64,000 bases of DNA from Brachionus plicatilis (taxonomy: Eukaryota > Rotifera > Eurotatoria > Ploima > Brachionidae), in NCBI GenBank assembly GCA_010279815.1, contig QEOQ01000303.1, positions 1,398,770-1,462,769 on the forward strand, given 5' to 3'. Below the pieces are notes generated by a model. The model had not been told where the DNA came from. It made no database searches and saw nothing but the letters and a program-made list of their open reading frames with translations. This document shows positions 9,492-20,471 of this stretch, piece after piece; the first letter of the stretch is position 1, and each line of letters begins with the position of its first letter. Made by a program: the position numbers and the translations under genes.

Positions 9492-12400
9492 ATGCAAGCA
9501 AACGCGAGAGCACAAACAATGGCATCGGAAGAACATCAATTTTGTGAGCTGCTCGACAGCCTGATGTCGCTGGACAACAACGTGCGGCAACAGGCAGAGA
9601 GCACGTACGGCCAGATAGCGTTCGAGCACAAGCTCGTCTACTTGGTGAAGTGCATGCGGAACGGCGGGCTGGCGGTGGCGTCGCGCACCCTCGCCCTCGT
9701 CATGCTCAGACGGCTGATCTCGACCTCAGTGGACGAGAACTGGTCGGGCCTGAACGAACAAGTGTGCAGCACGCTGAAGAGCGAGCTGCTGAGCGCCGTG
9801 CAGCAAGAGGCCGACCAGTCCATACGCAAAAAGATCACGGACGTGATCGCCGAGCTGGCCAGGTTCCTGATCGACGAGTCGGGCAGCAACAAGTGGCCCG
9901 AGGTGCTCCAGTTCCTGTTCGAGCTGAGCAGCAGCAGCGACGCCAACCTCAAGGAAAGCGCTCTCAACATATTCACCAGCTTTCCGGGCATATTCGGCAA
10001 CCAGGAACAGCACTACATGCAAGTGATCCACAAGCTGTTGTTCGAGTCGCTGTCCGACCCGAACCGGGCCATCAGCCACTTGGCCGTCAAGGCCATCACC
10101 TCGTTTCTGAAGAACCACGAGACGGAGCAGGCGACCGTGATGCTGTTCCGCGACTGCCTGCCGCTGCTGCTCAAGAACGTGCAGGAGAGCGCCGCGGACA
10201 ACTCGGACAACGAGGAGCTGCAAAAGTGTCTGATCGAAGTGGCCGAGATCGCGCCCAAATTTCTCAAGTCGGTGCTCGATCAGGTGTTCGAGCTGTGCAT
10301 CCACATCTTGGTGCACAACGAGAGCACCAGCCGCAAGCACTTGGCGCTCGAGGTCGTGGTCACGCTGGCCGAGAACGCCAGCGGCATGGTACGCAAGAAC
10401 GCAGCCAAGTACATACCGCTCATAGTGCCGCAGATACTCGCCATGATGGTCGACCTGGACGATGACGCCGAGTGGTCCGTTCAGGACGAGATCGAGGACG
10501 AGGACGAGGAGAGCAACCCGATCACGGGCGAGAGCGCCATGGACCGGCTGGCGTGCGCACTCGGCGGCAAGACCATGCTGCCACACATCCTCACCAACGT
10601 CAATCAAATGCTGGCGAACGCGGACTGGCGCTACCGGTACGCCGGCCTCATGACCCTGTCGTCGACGGCCGAGGGCGCCCACAAACAAATGGAGGCCTAT
10701 CTGGACCAGATGGTCGACGGCATCGTCGCCTTCTTGACCGACCCGCACCCGCGCGTCCGCTACGCCGCCTGCAACTGCCTCGGCCAAATGGCCACTGACT
10801 TCGCGCCCGCCTTCGAGAAAAAGTACCACGCAAAAGTTGTGCCCGGCCTGCTCATGATCCTGGACGACGAGCAGAACCCGCGCGTGCAGGCCCACGGCGG
10901 CGCCGCTCTCGTCAACTTCGCCGAGGACTCGCCCAAGACCGTTCTGCTCACCTACTTGGACAAAATACTCGACAAGCTGCACCAGGTGTTGGAGAAAAAA
11001 GTGCTCGAGCTGGTGAACCACAAGCGCAAGCTGGTGCTCGAACAGATTGTGACGACGATAGCGGCCGTGGCCGACACTGTCGAGGACAAGTTCGACGTCT
11101 ACTACGACAAGTTCATGCCCAAGTTGAAGTACTTGTTTCAGAATGCGACCGCGTCCGACCTCAGGCTGCTGCGCGGAAAGACCATCGAGTGCATCAGCTT
11201 GATCGGGCTGGCTGTCGGCAAGCACAAGTTTTTGCACGATTGCCAAGACGTCATGGAAACGCTGCTCAAAACGCAGACCAATTTCGACAATTTGGAGGAC
11301 GAGGACCCGCAGATCAGCTACATGATTAGTTCGTGGGCGCGCATGTGCAAAATATTGGGCAAGGACTTTGAGAAGTATTTGCCGGTGGTGATGGCGCCGG
11401 TGCTCAAGACCGCAAGCTTTAAGCCCGAGATCGCCGTGGTCGACGAGGAAGAGGTCAAGGAGATATCGGACGAGGAAGACTGGCAATTTGTTACAATCGG
11501 CGACCAGCAAAGCTTTGGCATCAAGACCACTGGCCTGGAGGAAAAAGCAACAGCGTGCTCAATGCTTGTCTGCTATGCCAAAGAGCTCAAAGAAGGCTTT
11601 GCACAATACACCGAAGAAGTGACCAAACTGATGGTGCCACTGTTCAAATTTTATTTCCACGACGGTGTTCGAACAGCAGCTGCGGAGAGCATGCCACATT
11701 TGCTCGAGTGTGCCAAGATCAGAGGCGAGCAGTACGTGTGCGAAATGTGGAACTACATCTGCAATGATTTGATCAAAGCAATTGACTCGGAGCCCGAGCA
11801 GGAAGTGCTGGCCGAGCTGATGCGCTCCTTTGCCAAATGTGTCGAGTTCATGTCGACCAGAGCTCTAAACCAGGACCAAGTTGAAACAGTGATCAAAGTG
11901 CTGAACAAATACTTGAGCGAACACTTTACCAAGCAGCAGCAGCGGCTCGAGATGAGACGCGACGAGGACTACGATGACGAGACCGAGGACCAACTGCTCG
12001 ACGAGGACGACTTTGACGCACTGATCCTCTCCAAAATAAGTGACGTCATACACTCGCTGTTCAAAGTGTACAAAAGTGACTTTTCCATGGCGTTCAATCA
12101 GCTGGTGCCGCATTATGACGCGTTGATGGCGCCCGAAAGACCGTTCACGGACCGTCAATGGGCCTTGTGTGTGTGGGACGACGTGATCGAGTTTTGCGGC
12201 GAGGCGTCCATCGGCTACCAGAAGCACTTTTTGAAACGGCTGATTGAGTCGCTGGTCGACGAAGCGCCAGAGATCCGACAGGCGGCCAGCTACGGCTGCG
12301 GCGTCATGGCCATGCACGGCGGCGCTCAGTATGCCCAGGCGTGTGCCTCGGCCATTCCGTTTCTTATTCAGGTGATAAACGACCGCGACAGCAGGTCCGT

Positions 12401-14501
12401 GGAAAATGTGCAAGCGACCGAAAATGCCATTAGTGCTGTCACAAAAATAATGAAATACAACAACTCGGCCATTAGTGTCAATCAATTGCTGCCCACTTGG
12501 TTCTCTTGGCTTCCTGTCTATGACGACACCGAGGAAACGCCGCACACCTATGGCTTTTTGTGCGACCAAGTCGAAGCCAACAGCGAGATTGTGCTCGGTG
12601 TTAACCATTGTAATATACCACGAATTATTCAAGTAATTGTTGATTGCATCCTAAGAGAGGGAATTGACATGGAGAACATAGTGGCCAAGCGCATGACCAA
12701 CATATGCAAGCATGTACAGGTAAGAGATGGATTTTTTTTTTTTTTTTTTTAAAATTTAACCTCATTTTGTCGAAAGAAAAATTGATTTTTCATTTTTTTT
12801 TTAAACAAAATTTAATTTTAATTAGTTGAAAGAGAAAATTAAATTTTTTTGTTTTTTCAAAATAAATTTAAAGTTATATGGTTTAAAAAGAGAAAATATA
12901 TATATTTTTTTTAATTTTTTTTAAATTTAAACTAAGTTTAAAAAGAAATTAAATTAAATTTTTTAAACTGAATTTTTAATTTATAAAGTTATTAAAAGAA
13001 GAAATTTAATTTTTTATTTATTCGAAATTTAAATTTAATTAGTTGAAAGAGAAAATTAAATTTTTTGTTTTTTCAAAATAAATTTAAAGTTATATGGTTT
13101 AAAGAGAAAATACATTTTTTTATATTTTTTTTTAAATTTAAACTAAGTTTAAAAAGAAATTTAATAGTGTTGGGCGGCGGCCAAGCCTGGCCGCCAATAT
13201 GACCGTCCGTCTAGGCGGTCTTGATCGCGGTTTAAAAAATTTTTGGCCGCATCAATGGCCGTTTGTACGGTTCCCAGCACTAAAATTTAATTAAATTTTT
13301 TAAACTGAATTTTTAATTTATAAAGTTATTAAAAGAAGAAATTTAATTTTTTATTTATTCTTAAATTTAATTAGTTGAAAGAGAAAATTAAATTTTTTTT
13401 GTTCTTTAAAAATGAATTTAAAGTTATATGGTTTAAAGAGAAAATGTATTTTTTTATAATTTTGTTTAAACTTAAACTTAAATTAATCTTGTTTTAAAAA
13501 GAAACTTTATTAAATTTTATAAACCTAAATTTTAATTTATAAAGTTATTAAAGAAGAAATTAAATTTTCTATTTATTCATAAACGAAATTTAAATATAGA
13601 ATTATCTATTTTAAAAGGAAATTTTTATTTAAAATTATTTTTAACACATAATTTAATTTTATTTAATTGAAATAAAAATTTATTTTTAATTTTTTTTAGC
13701 TAAATTTAAATTAATTTAGTTGAAAGAGAAATTAAATTTTATTGTTTTTTTCATAAAAAATTTAAATTTATATAGTTTAAAGAGAAAATATATATTATAT
13801 TTTTTCCTAAACAAAATTTATATTTAAATATAACTAGTTATTAAAAAAGGAATTTAAATTTTTTATTTATTCTAAAAAAAATTTAATTTTAATTAGTTGA
13901 AAGAGAAATTTAATTTTATTGTTTTTTTTTCTCAAAATAAATTAAAAATTATTTAGTTTAAAGAGAAATTATAATTTTTGTATTTTCTTAAAAAAATTAA
14001 AATTTATCTAGTTATTAAAAGAGAAAACTAAATTTAAAATTATTTTTTTTAAAGAGATAATTTAATTGTCTTTTTTTTAAACAAAATTTAAATTTAAATT
14101 TAACTTGTTTAGAATGAAAATTCATATTAAATAATTTTTCACACATAATTCAAATTCATTTTATTGAAAGAAAAATTTATTTTTAATTATATTTAACAAA
14201 ATTTAAAATTATTTAGTTTAAAAAGTTAATTTTTTGTCTTTTTTTTCGACAAAATTTAATTTTTAATCTAGTTGAAAGAAAACTTTAATTTTTATTTTCT
14301 TCAAATTAAACCTCAACTTTTTGAAAATACAATTTGATTTTTTATTTTTTCAACTAAATTTAAATTCAACCACATTTGAAAGAGAAAATTAATTTTTGTT
14401 ATTTTTTTTAGTCAAATGAACCGATGATGCAAGCCTGTGTGAGCATACTAAGTCCAGATCAAAAAGAGTGTTTGCACAAATTGCTCACCATGAGCACATG
14501 A
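9492..14501 (+). CDS. IPO5: Importin-5 (RanBP5 / karyopherin beta-3)
   Basis: Nuclear import receptor that carries ribosomal proteins, histones and other cargo through nuclear pores and is released by RanGTP. Two exons: 9492-12719 and 14412-14501, joined in phase 0 across GTAAGA and a TTTTTTTAG acceptor, giving 1105 aa (the vertebrate protein is about 1097). The protein is HEAT-repeat throughout. Highly conserved blocks include MRKK-like SIRKKITDVIAELARFLIDE, FPGIFGNQEQHY, LRLLRGKTIECISLIGLAVG, GDQQSFGIKT and STACxMLVCYAKELKEGF-type sequence, plus the acidic loop after the fifth repeat. A second in-frame ATG at 9519 (MASEEHQF) aligns better with the usual start, so the true protein may begin there (1096 aa). 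The last exon encodes LSPDQKECLHKLL, matching the family's C-terminus. AATAAA lies at 14809. The first exon is extremely GC-rich at its 5' end and becomes AT-richer towards its 3' end, unlike every neighbour. Confidence 0.95.
12720..14411 (+). repeat. IPO5 intron made of degenerate tandem repeats
   Basis: The intron is built from diverged copies of a roughly 175-217 bp unit. The word AGTTGAAAGAGA recurs at 12824, 13041, 13373, 13718 and 13894, and TTTAAAGTTATATGGTTTAAA and ATAAAGTTATTAAAAGAAG recur between them. The spacing 13041-13373 becomes 206 bp once the inserted MITE and its duplicated target are subtracted, so the array predates that insertion. Base composition is almost purely A and T. 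Confidence 0.7.
13165..13282. mobile_element. 118-bp hAT MITE in the IPO5 intron
   Basis: The ends are TAGTGTTGGGCGG and TTCCCAGCACTA, giving the terminal inverted repeat TAGTGYTGGG. They are flanked by a perfect 8-bp duplication, AAATTTAA at 13157-13164 and 13283-13290. Both the ends and the inner words (CCGTCCGTCTAGGCGGTC, GGCCGCATCAATGGCCG) are shared with the larger element at 6406-7333, which identifies it as a short deletion derivative. Its GC-rich body stands out inside a nearly pure AT intron. Confidence 0.85.
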
Positions 14502-17425
14502 AAATAATTTTAGCACGTTTCAAAAGGTTCATTGAAAATGATGAAAAAATTTATAGTTTTTTTGTCTTTTGTTTTTTTAGAAAAATAAAAAATGAAACTT
14601 TATGCCGAACTTTTACTTTATCATTCAAATTGATCATCTTTAATTTCTTCTTTTCCTTCTTCTTCTGCTACTGCTGATATTGCTACTTATACTATTACAG
14701 TAGTATCTTATTTACTTAACTAATGGTTAGCTGCTTTTTTTTCATATTTAACATTTGTTATTTGTTATTAAAAGAATATAAATTTTTGAAATTTTTTTTT
14801 AAATCCAAAATAAAATAAATGAAATACATTTTGCATGAATTTGAACATTCTTTAATTAAATCAAATCGCAAATTTACTATTATTCAAATAAATTTATATC
14901 CCATATTTATTAAAATAGCACAAAAAGGTTTTTCAAAAAAATAATGACACCAAATTAAAAAAATAGAAGAATTTTTGAAATAAAATTTTGTTAATTTTAT
15001 CCAAAAAATTTATTTTTTTTTTCAGAACGACATATTGCAAATCTAAATGAAAAATTTTATTTCTATCATTTGTTCGACTTCTAATAATTGGAAATCACAA
15101 AAGGTTTTTCAGCAAATTTTTATTAAGCACCTTGTAGTTAAAAAGACGCGAAGAATTTGAGTCAATATGGCAGCAAAAATAAATTCCTGAACTATCTGTA
15201 TAGTAGAAATTATTTACTAAAAAACTAACATAACTTGACATTTTGATCAAATATGTTTTAAAATTTTGTAAGTAGTTAATTTTATTTAAATTCACACGAA
15301 ATTTTTCTAAATTACTAAATGAAAATAAAAAAATATAATTCAAAGGCATCGAGCTAGAAAAAGTTCCTTCAGGCAATTAAAAAATACTGTTAATTATTTA
15401 TTGACTTGCAACTAAATTAACTAAGCTTCAATTATAAAGGTAATTTTTTATAACAAAAATTAATAAATTAAAGATAGTTCTAAACAAATCAAGTGTAATT
15501 TTAATTAAATCTGCCTTAAATTGAAAAAAAGTAACATTTTATCTAAGGTATAATTCTATTAAAAAAGGAGTATCAAAAATTTTTGATTTTTGTATTTAAA
15601 AATTTTGGCCTTGAATTTTAATATATTTTAAACTAAGTATTAAAATATAAAATGGTCCCTTAAAAAATGAAACCTAATAGACAAATCATATTCGAAGAGT
15701 CTGTGTCGGGATACATCAATTAAATTTTTTTTTCATTGAATTAATGAAATTATTTCTACCAATTTATCAGTTTAAATTCAATTAGTTCAAAAAATTTTCA
15801 ATTTTTAAAAAACGACATTTTATTTTCATTTACCGTAGTGAAATTCACTTCAAATTGAACAAAAATCCTTTTTTGATAAATTTAATAAAAAATAAATTGC
15901 TACCTTTTAGATTTTTTTCTCAAGTTTATACTAATAATAGATTTTTTATTATTAGTTTAGATTTGACTTTTGTATAATCTTATCTCATAAGTCTTTTTTA
16001 ATTTTGTCAGATTTGAAAAATAAAAGAATCATACATTGCATTCAAGCAAAGATAAAGAAGCAGATTTTATTTTAAATCTATCTATACATAAAAAAAAGGA
16101 AAATCATTTCATTTAAATAGATTTTAAAAGATTGAAAGATTAAAATATTAAAAGACAGTTTTAAAAGATTGTTTAATTTAACTAATTTTATTTAACAAAA
16201 AAAAATCAAATCTTATTTTAGAGCAGCATTATTAAAGAGTAAAACATTTGTCTAAAAAATCCAGTACTCTCAATATTTTTTTTTATAGCTTTTTTAAGGT
16301 TCGGCTCACAAAATTTGTATTCCTAGCTGAGTTCAACCGTAATTAGAACATATACATTTTTATGCTATTTTTTATTTTGAAATTTGTTCCAAATAATTAT
16401 TGTTCACTTGTTAATAAGGTTTAATTTTAATTAAAATTCATATATTTTGCAGATATATGAATTTTAATTAAATTTTAATTTTAATTAGATTTTAGATGTT
16501 ACATTTTTCGAGTTTATATATTATTTAATTAATTAAAACAAGTAATTAAGCCGTTTTTGAAGTGAACTCATTGAACATTAAAAAATATTTCATAGACCCC
16601 GATTGCGAGCCTTGAATTTTATGTTGTTACTCAACTTCTAATGATGAAATAATTTATCAAAAATATTTTTTTTAACCAGATTATATATACATTGTATATG
16701 AGAATATAATTGTATGTACTTCGGAAGTCCTCGGAAAAAAAATTTTTTATATTTTTTTTTATAATAAAATATTTTCAAATAAAAGATTTTATCATCATTT
16801 AATTATTATTTATTTCCATTATTACGCACTTGTCCAGTCATATGGTAAAATTATTTAAAAATGAATCAATATCAAGATTGCTAATTTTTCAAATTTTTAG
16901 TCGATTGAAAACACATTCAACAAAATAATAGTAATAAAGTTAAATTGATTTTTTAAATGTTTAAACTTATAAAAGAAAAAATTCTTACAATTTCATCGAT
17001 ACTAGAATGATCTTGAATTTGAATTTTACTTTTTATTTTACTTTGCATCAAAATATCTCGAAAAAAAAAAAAGAAGATCTTTGTATGAAATTTGAATAAT
17101 CATGTCAAGCTCTTTAACAATCTAATTCAAGATCTAATAAAAATAATTATTAATTTACTTGCATGGATCTTGATCAAGATCAAATCTTAAACAAATTTAG
17201 CTCAAGGTAAATAAACCAATTTGATGTTAATTAAGTAAGACCACAAAAAAAATCTGTCCATATAAAACTTTTTTTATATCGAATACTGAAACTGATATAT
17301 CTTTATTTTTATAATATAAAAAAAATTTTTTTTATAAAAATAAGACAAAATTTCGTTTCAAAAAAAATGGATGTTTATTATCAAGCTAAAATTATCTAAA
17401 ATAAAAAGCTATTTAGCTTTCGATA
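14502..17425. other. Convergent intergenic region between IPO5 and PCBD
   Basis: IPO5 3' UTR sequence runs to about 14830, with the AATAAA at 14809. The PCBD polyadenylation signal (AATAAA on the minus strand) lies at 17374-17379. Between them I see only AT-rich sequence with frequent homopolymer runs and no conserved coding segment. An open frame at 15095-15376 (minus) starts at TTG and has no recognisable features. Confidence 0.5.
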
Positions 17426-17840
17426 TCAGTTTTTTTTGGAAATCGACTCGGCAAATGAAGCCATTTTTGTATCCAATTCACTGATTCCATTACAAGTATG
17501 AGTACTTAATGTTATTTGTACCTTTAATCAGAATATAAAATTTTTCAGTCAAAATTACAAAAAAAAAATGGTTTACCTTGTTGTAAACATTAAACCATTC
17601 CGGATGATGGTCATATTTCTCTGCTAAAAGAGAAATTTGAGTCATAAAGCCAAAAGCTTGATTGAAATTTTTGAACAAAAACTCTTTGTATAAGGCATCT
17701 CTATTTGGAGTAACCGTCCATCCTTTTTCCAACAAAGGTTTTACCAATGTTTCACGTTGAGAGTCATCTAGCTTGTCTCGGCAAATATCACTCTTAAAAA
17801 TGAGATTATATAATGCTTTGAAATATTGGAAAATTACCAT
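17426..17840 (-). CDS. PCBD1: Pterin-4-alpha-carbinolamine dehydratase (DCoH family)
   Basis: Dehydrates 4a-hydroxytetrahydrobiopterin to regenerate BH4 for aromatic amino acid hydroxylases. In animals the same protein can serve as an HNF1 dimerisation cofactor. Exon 17577-17840 and exon 17426-17521 join in phase 0 (GTAAAC donor, ATTAAAG acceptor). The family signature is complete: [29 protein letters not shown], then STH (catalytic His) and the following Asp in ISELD. The second exon gives [19 protein letters not shown] and a normal C-terminus. The first in-frame ATG is 17840. Immediately after it, GTAATT...TTTAAG (17837-17793) could be a 45-nt intron that preserves the frame, so 15 N-terminal residues are uncertain. 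AATAAA lies at 17379-17374. PCBD2 is the alternative paralogue name. Confidence 0.9.
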
Positions 17841-17921
17841 TTTTTTGCTTCTTATACTGGTAATTAAAAAAGTTAGATTTTTAGTTGATTTTGTGTTTAA
17901 ACCAAATCTTGAAAATAACAC

Positions 17922-19453
17922 TATTGATTTTCTTGAGAATTTTTAAATAAACAGACAAAAGAAAATTATTATTAGATGAAATAGAAAAATAATAAAAATC
18001 CAGTTAAAGATGCTTGATTTATGATGCTAATTTATATTCTAAATGACAATATTTTTTGCATAGAAAAATTAATATTTGTTTTGCGTTCAAGTTGTTACCC
18101 CATTTAAAATTGCTAGTTCATTCAAAAATACCTCAAGACTAATAGAATTCAAAAAGAATTTTGAAAAATATCACAATAAATCAAATTGACCGAAGCTATT
18201 CTAATTCAGAAAATTATTAGTTATTTACTGGCAATTGTTTCAAATGATTTTTTCAACTTTAGCGATTTAATTGAAATGCTCAAACTATTATTTTTGATCA
18301 AGTTAAATAAATAAATAATAACATATAGACAAAAGTTAAAGAATATTAAAGAGTTAAAAAACCTAAATTAATAATGAACTTTAAGAATATGTTCAAGATT
18401 TTAAAAAATAAAAAAAATTAGTTTCGCTATGCTATGTATAAATATGTTCAATAAAAATTAAATATTTCATTTTTTTAGAGTCTAAAATAAAATTAATTTA
18501 CATCTGCTTTTGATATAAGTAAAAATTTGAGCATTCAAAATCTTTGTTTTTTTTTATTCCTTATAATTTAACTTGAAAATAGTATTCAGACATAAAAAAT
18601 TTTGTCTTTCAAACAGACTTTTTCAAAAGTCCCAAGTTTAAGTCAAACTTCGGCCTTTTCAAATTTTTTTTTTAATGACTGGACTTAAAATATTCTTTTA
18701 ATTTCATATTTATCTTTCCCATTTACTTTTTTTAATTAAATTTAATAATTTTTTCCTATTCAATATTTAAAGTGTTTTAATAATTTTAAAAAAAATTGTT
18801 TTTTGTCCAAAATGATGCTGGTGTGATTAACACATTTAAATTGTAAGCAATGATCACCAAATTGTTGACCAGACAATATAAATTCAAAATAATTAGAAAA
18901 ATTTGGTTTATAAATTTATTTATTTTTTTCTCTTTAATAAAATTGAAATTTTGTTTTTTTTTTTAAAATCTTTTTATATGTTTCAATCTACATATCTCAA
19001 ATTAAAAAAAAAAAATTGTGATCGAAGTTTTTAATTTTTTTAGTCCAGAGTTCTTTAAAAGTTCCAAGTTGCAAGTTAAATTCAGAGTTGTTTTTAAATC
19101 ACAGTTTTAAGTCAAGTCAAGTCAATGACTTGACTTATATATTTTTTTTTTTAAGTCAAGTCAATGACAAAATTTTTTAGATGTTGATAAAAAAATTTTG
19201 TGCTAGTCATAACTTAGACTTAATAAAAAAAAAAAATTAAGTCAAGTTATAACTTTGACTTTAATTTTTGTGACTAATACTTAAAACTGTGACTTAAAAA
19301 CAAGTCTGGTTAAATTCAAAGTCACAAAAATTAAAGTCAAATTTCAGACTAAATCAAAATTCTAATAATTTAACTGAGAGAAACGATATGGCCAGGGATT
19401 TTAATATTTTTGTAAAAAAAAATACAATTTTTTCAATCATTTTATTAAAATTT
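17922..19453. other. Interval between PCBD and BUD23
   Basis: No coding segment recognised. The sequence is AT-rich, with an AAGTC/GACTT-rich repeat at 19035-19330 (see separate entry) and a related AAGTC-rich patch at about 18600-18680. Confidence 0.45.
19035..19330. repeat. AAGTC-rich foldback repeat
   Basis: AAGTCAAGTCAATGACTTGACTT-like words occur in both orientations around 19105-19170 and 19230-19265. Outer arms (CAGTTTTAAGTC near 19103 and GACTTAAAAACAAG near 19300) are approximate reverse complements. Similar AAGTC-rich sequence occurs at 1-60 and 60575-60800, so this is probably a dispersed non-autonomous element. No target duplication was resolved. Confidence 0.45.
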
Positions 19454-20471
19454 TTAAAATGAACTTGGTCTTTTTCTGCCTGTATATTTTGTATCGTGGC
19501 GCACTTCCCTAAAATTTTTTAGAAAAAATTAATTGAAAAATTTTAAATTAAAAATTAAAACTCTATGCTTACTTTCCTTGCCTTCGTTGCCTTTCTTTTT
19601 TATCAAGAATCCATTGTCTACCTTTTTTTAGTACTTTTCCCTTGAACTTTTCTCGTTTTGACTCAAATTTAACCTGATTATTTTGCTCGATTTCATTACC
19701 AGTTAGACCTTTTGGCAAAGGTTGATTCGAAGGTCCAGCAAACAAACAGAGAAAAATTCTTTTTAAATCAATCAAATGTCTTTAATTGTGGAAATTAATG
19801 CAAAAATTTTACTTTTTAGCTTTTGTACTATTGGGATAATCTACAATCACTCCTCCGGTAAAACCAGCTTTCATTGCTTGCTGAGTTATCAATTCAAGTT
19901 GTTCCGGTGTTTCTGGATACAATTGAAAAATCGCTCTACTTCCTCGAGATAATACAGCATACAAATTGGTAAAGAACTTGTTTAATCTTTTAATTGGGTT
20001 GTGAGATTTTTTGTCGACATTGCATAGCCATTGTATCGCAGAGATACTTATTGCACCATCAAAACTTCCGGCTCTAAACGGAATTCCTTGACCCATATCA
20101 CCTAATATAAGATCACCCTCGACTTCTGCTTCAATGGCAACATCTAAAAAATTATTTAAAAATGTAGATCTTATGCTTTATTTATTTTGAATCAGTTTTT
20201 ACCAAGCATAGATGAGCTTATATCCAAACCTGTCCAATAGTGACCATTGTCGGACAAGCACTGACCACTCAGGCCAGATCCACAGCCTATATCGAGCAAA
20301 AGGCATGGTTGATCATCAGGCAAAGCCAAAAGTTCTAATGCTCTTTCAGTAAGCTTAGTTTGAATTTCTATTATATGATTACTTAAATTTAAATTTTTAA
20401 TTTGTTTGAAATTGGAGAGAAATTTTTGTTTACTTGGCAGTGTATTTTTTAGCTTCTTTGTCATTGTAGAA
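19454..20471 (-). CDS. BUD23: 18S rRNA (guanine-N7)-methyltransferase BUD23 (5' exon not found)
   Basis: SAM-dependent methyltransferase that, with TRMT112, makes the conserved m7G in 18S rRNA and supports 40S export. Five exons were assembled in phase: 20434-20471, 20203-20381, 19813-20143, 19573-19758 and 19454-19508 (263 codons including the stop). The first exon gives [13 protein letters not shown], matching FYDETEARKY of the family. Then come the motif I loop [64 protein letters not shown] and [15 protein letters not shown]. The last two exons carry the basic tail ([24 protein letters not shown]). The apparent start MTKKLKN at 20464 is a wrong-frame artefact: it reads through a 52-bp intron (20382-20433). 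The exon carrying the initiator ATG and first residues lies upstream of 20471 behind a TTTTATTAG acceptor and was not identified. AATAAA lies at 19446-19441. Confidence 0.93.

Noticed and set aside
9650..10465. 271-aa Arg/Gly-rich plus-strand frame
   Set aside because: Out-of-frame reading of IPO5, with biased composition.
9726..11510. 594-aa open frame on the minus strand across IPO5
   Set aside because: It is the antisense shadow of a GC-rich coding exon, where stop codons are rare in all frames. Its translation is repetitive in His/Leu/Val and matches no family, while the plus-strand importin is fully conserved.
14468..14677. 69-aa frame at the IPO5 3' end
   Set aside because: Wrong-frame reading of the last IPO5 exon and 3' UTR.
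15095..15376. 93-aa minus-strand frame
   Set aside because: It starts at TTG, has no recognisable domain, and Asn/Phe/Leu-rich composition is expected from AT-rich noise.
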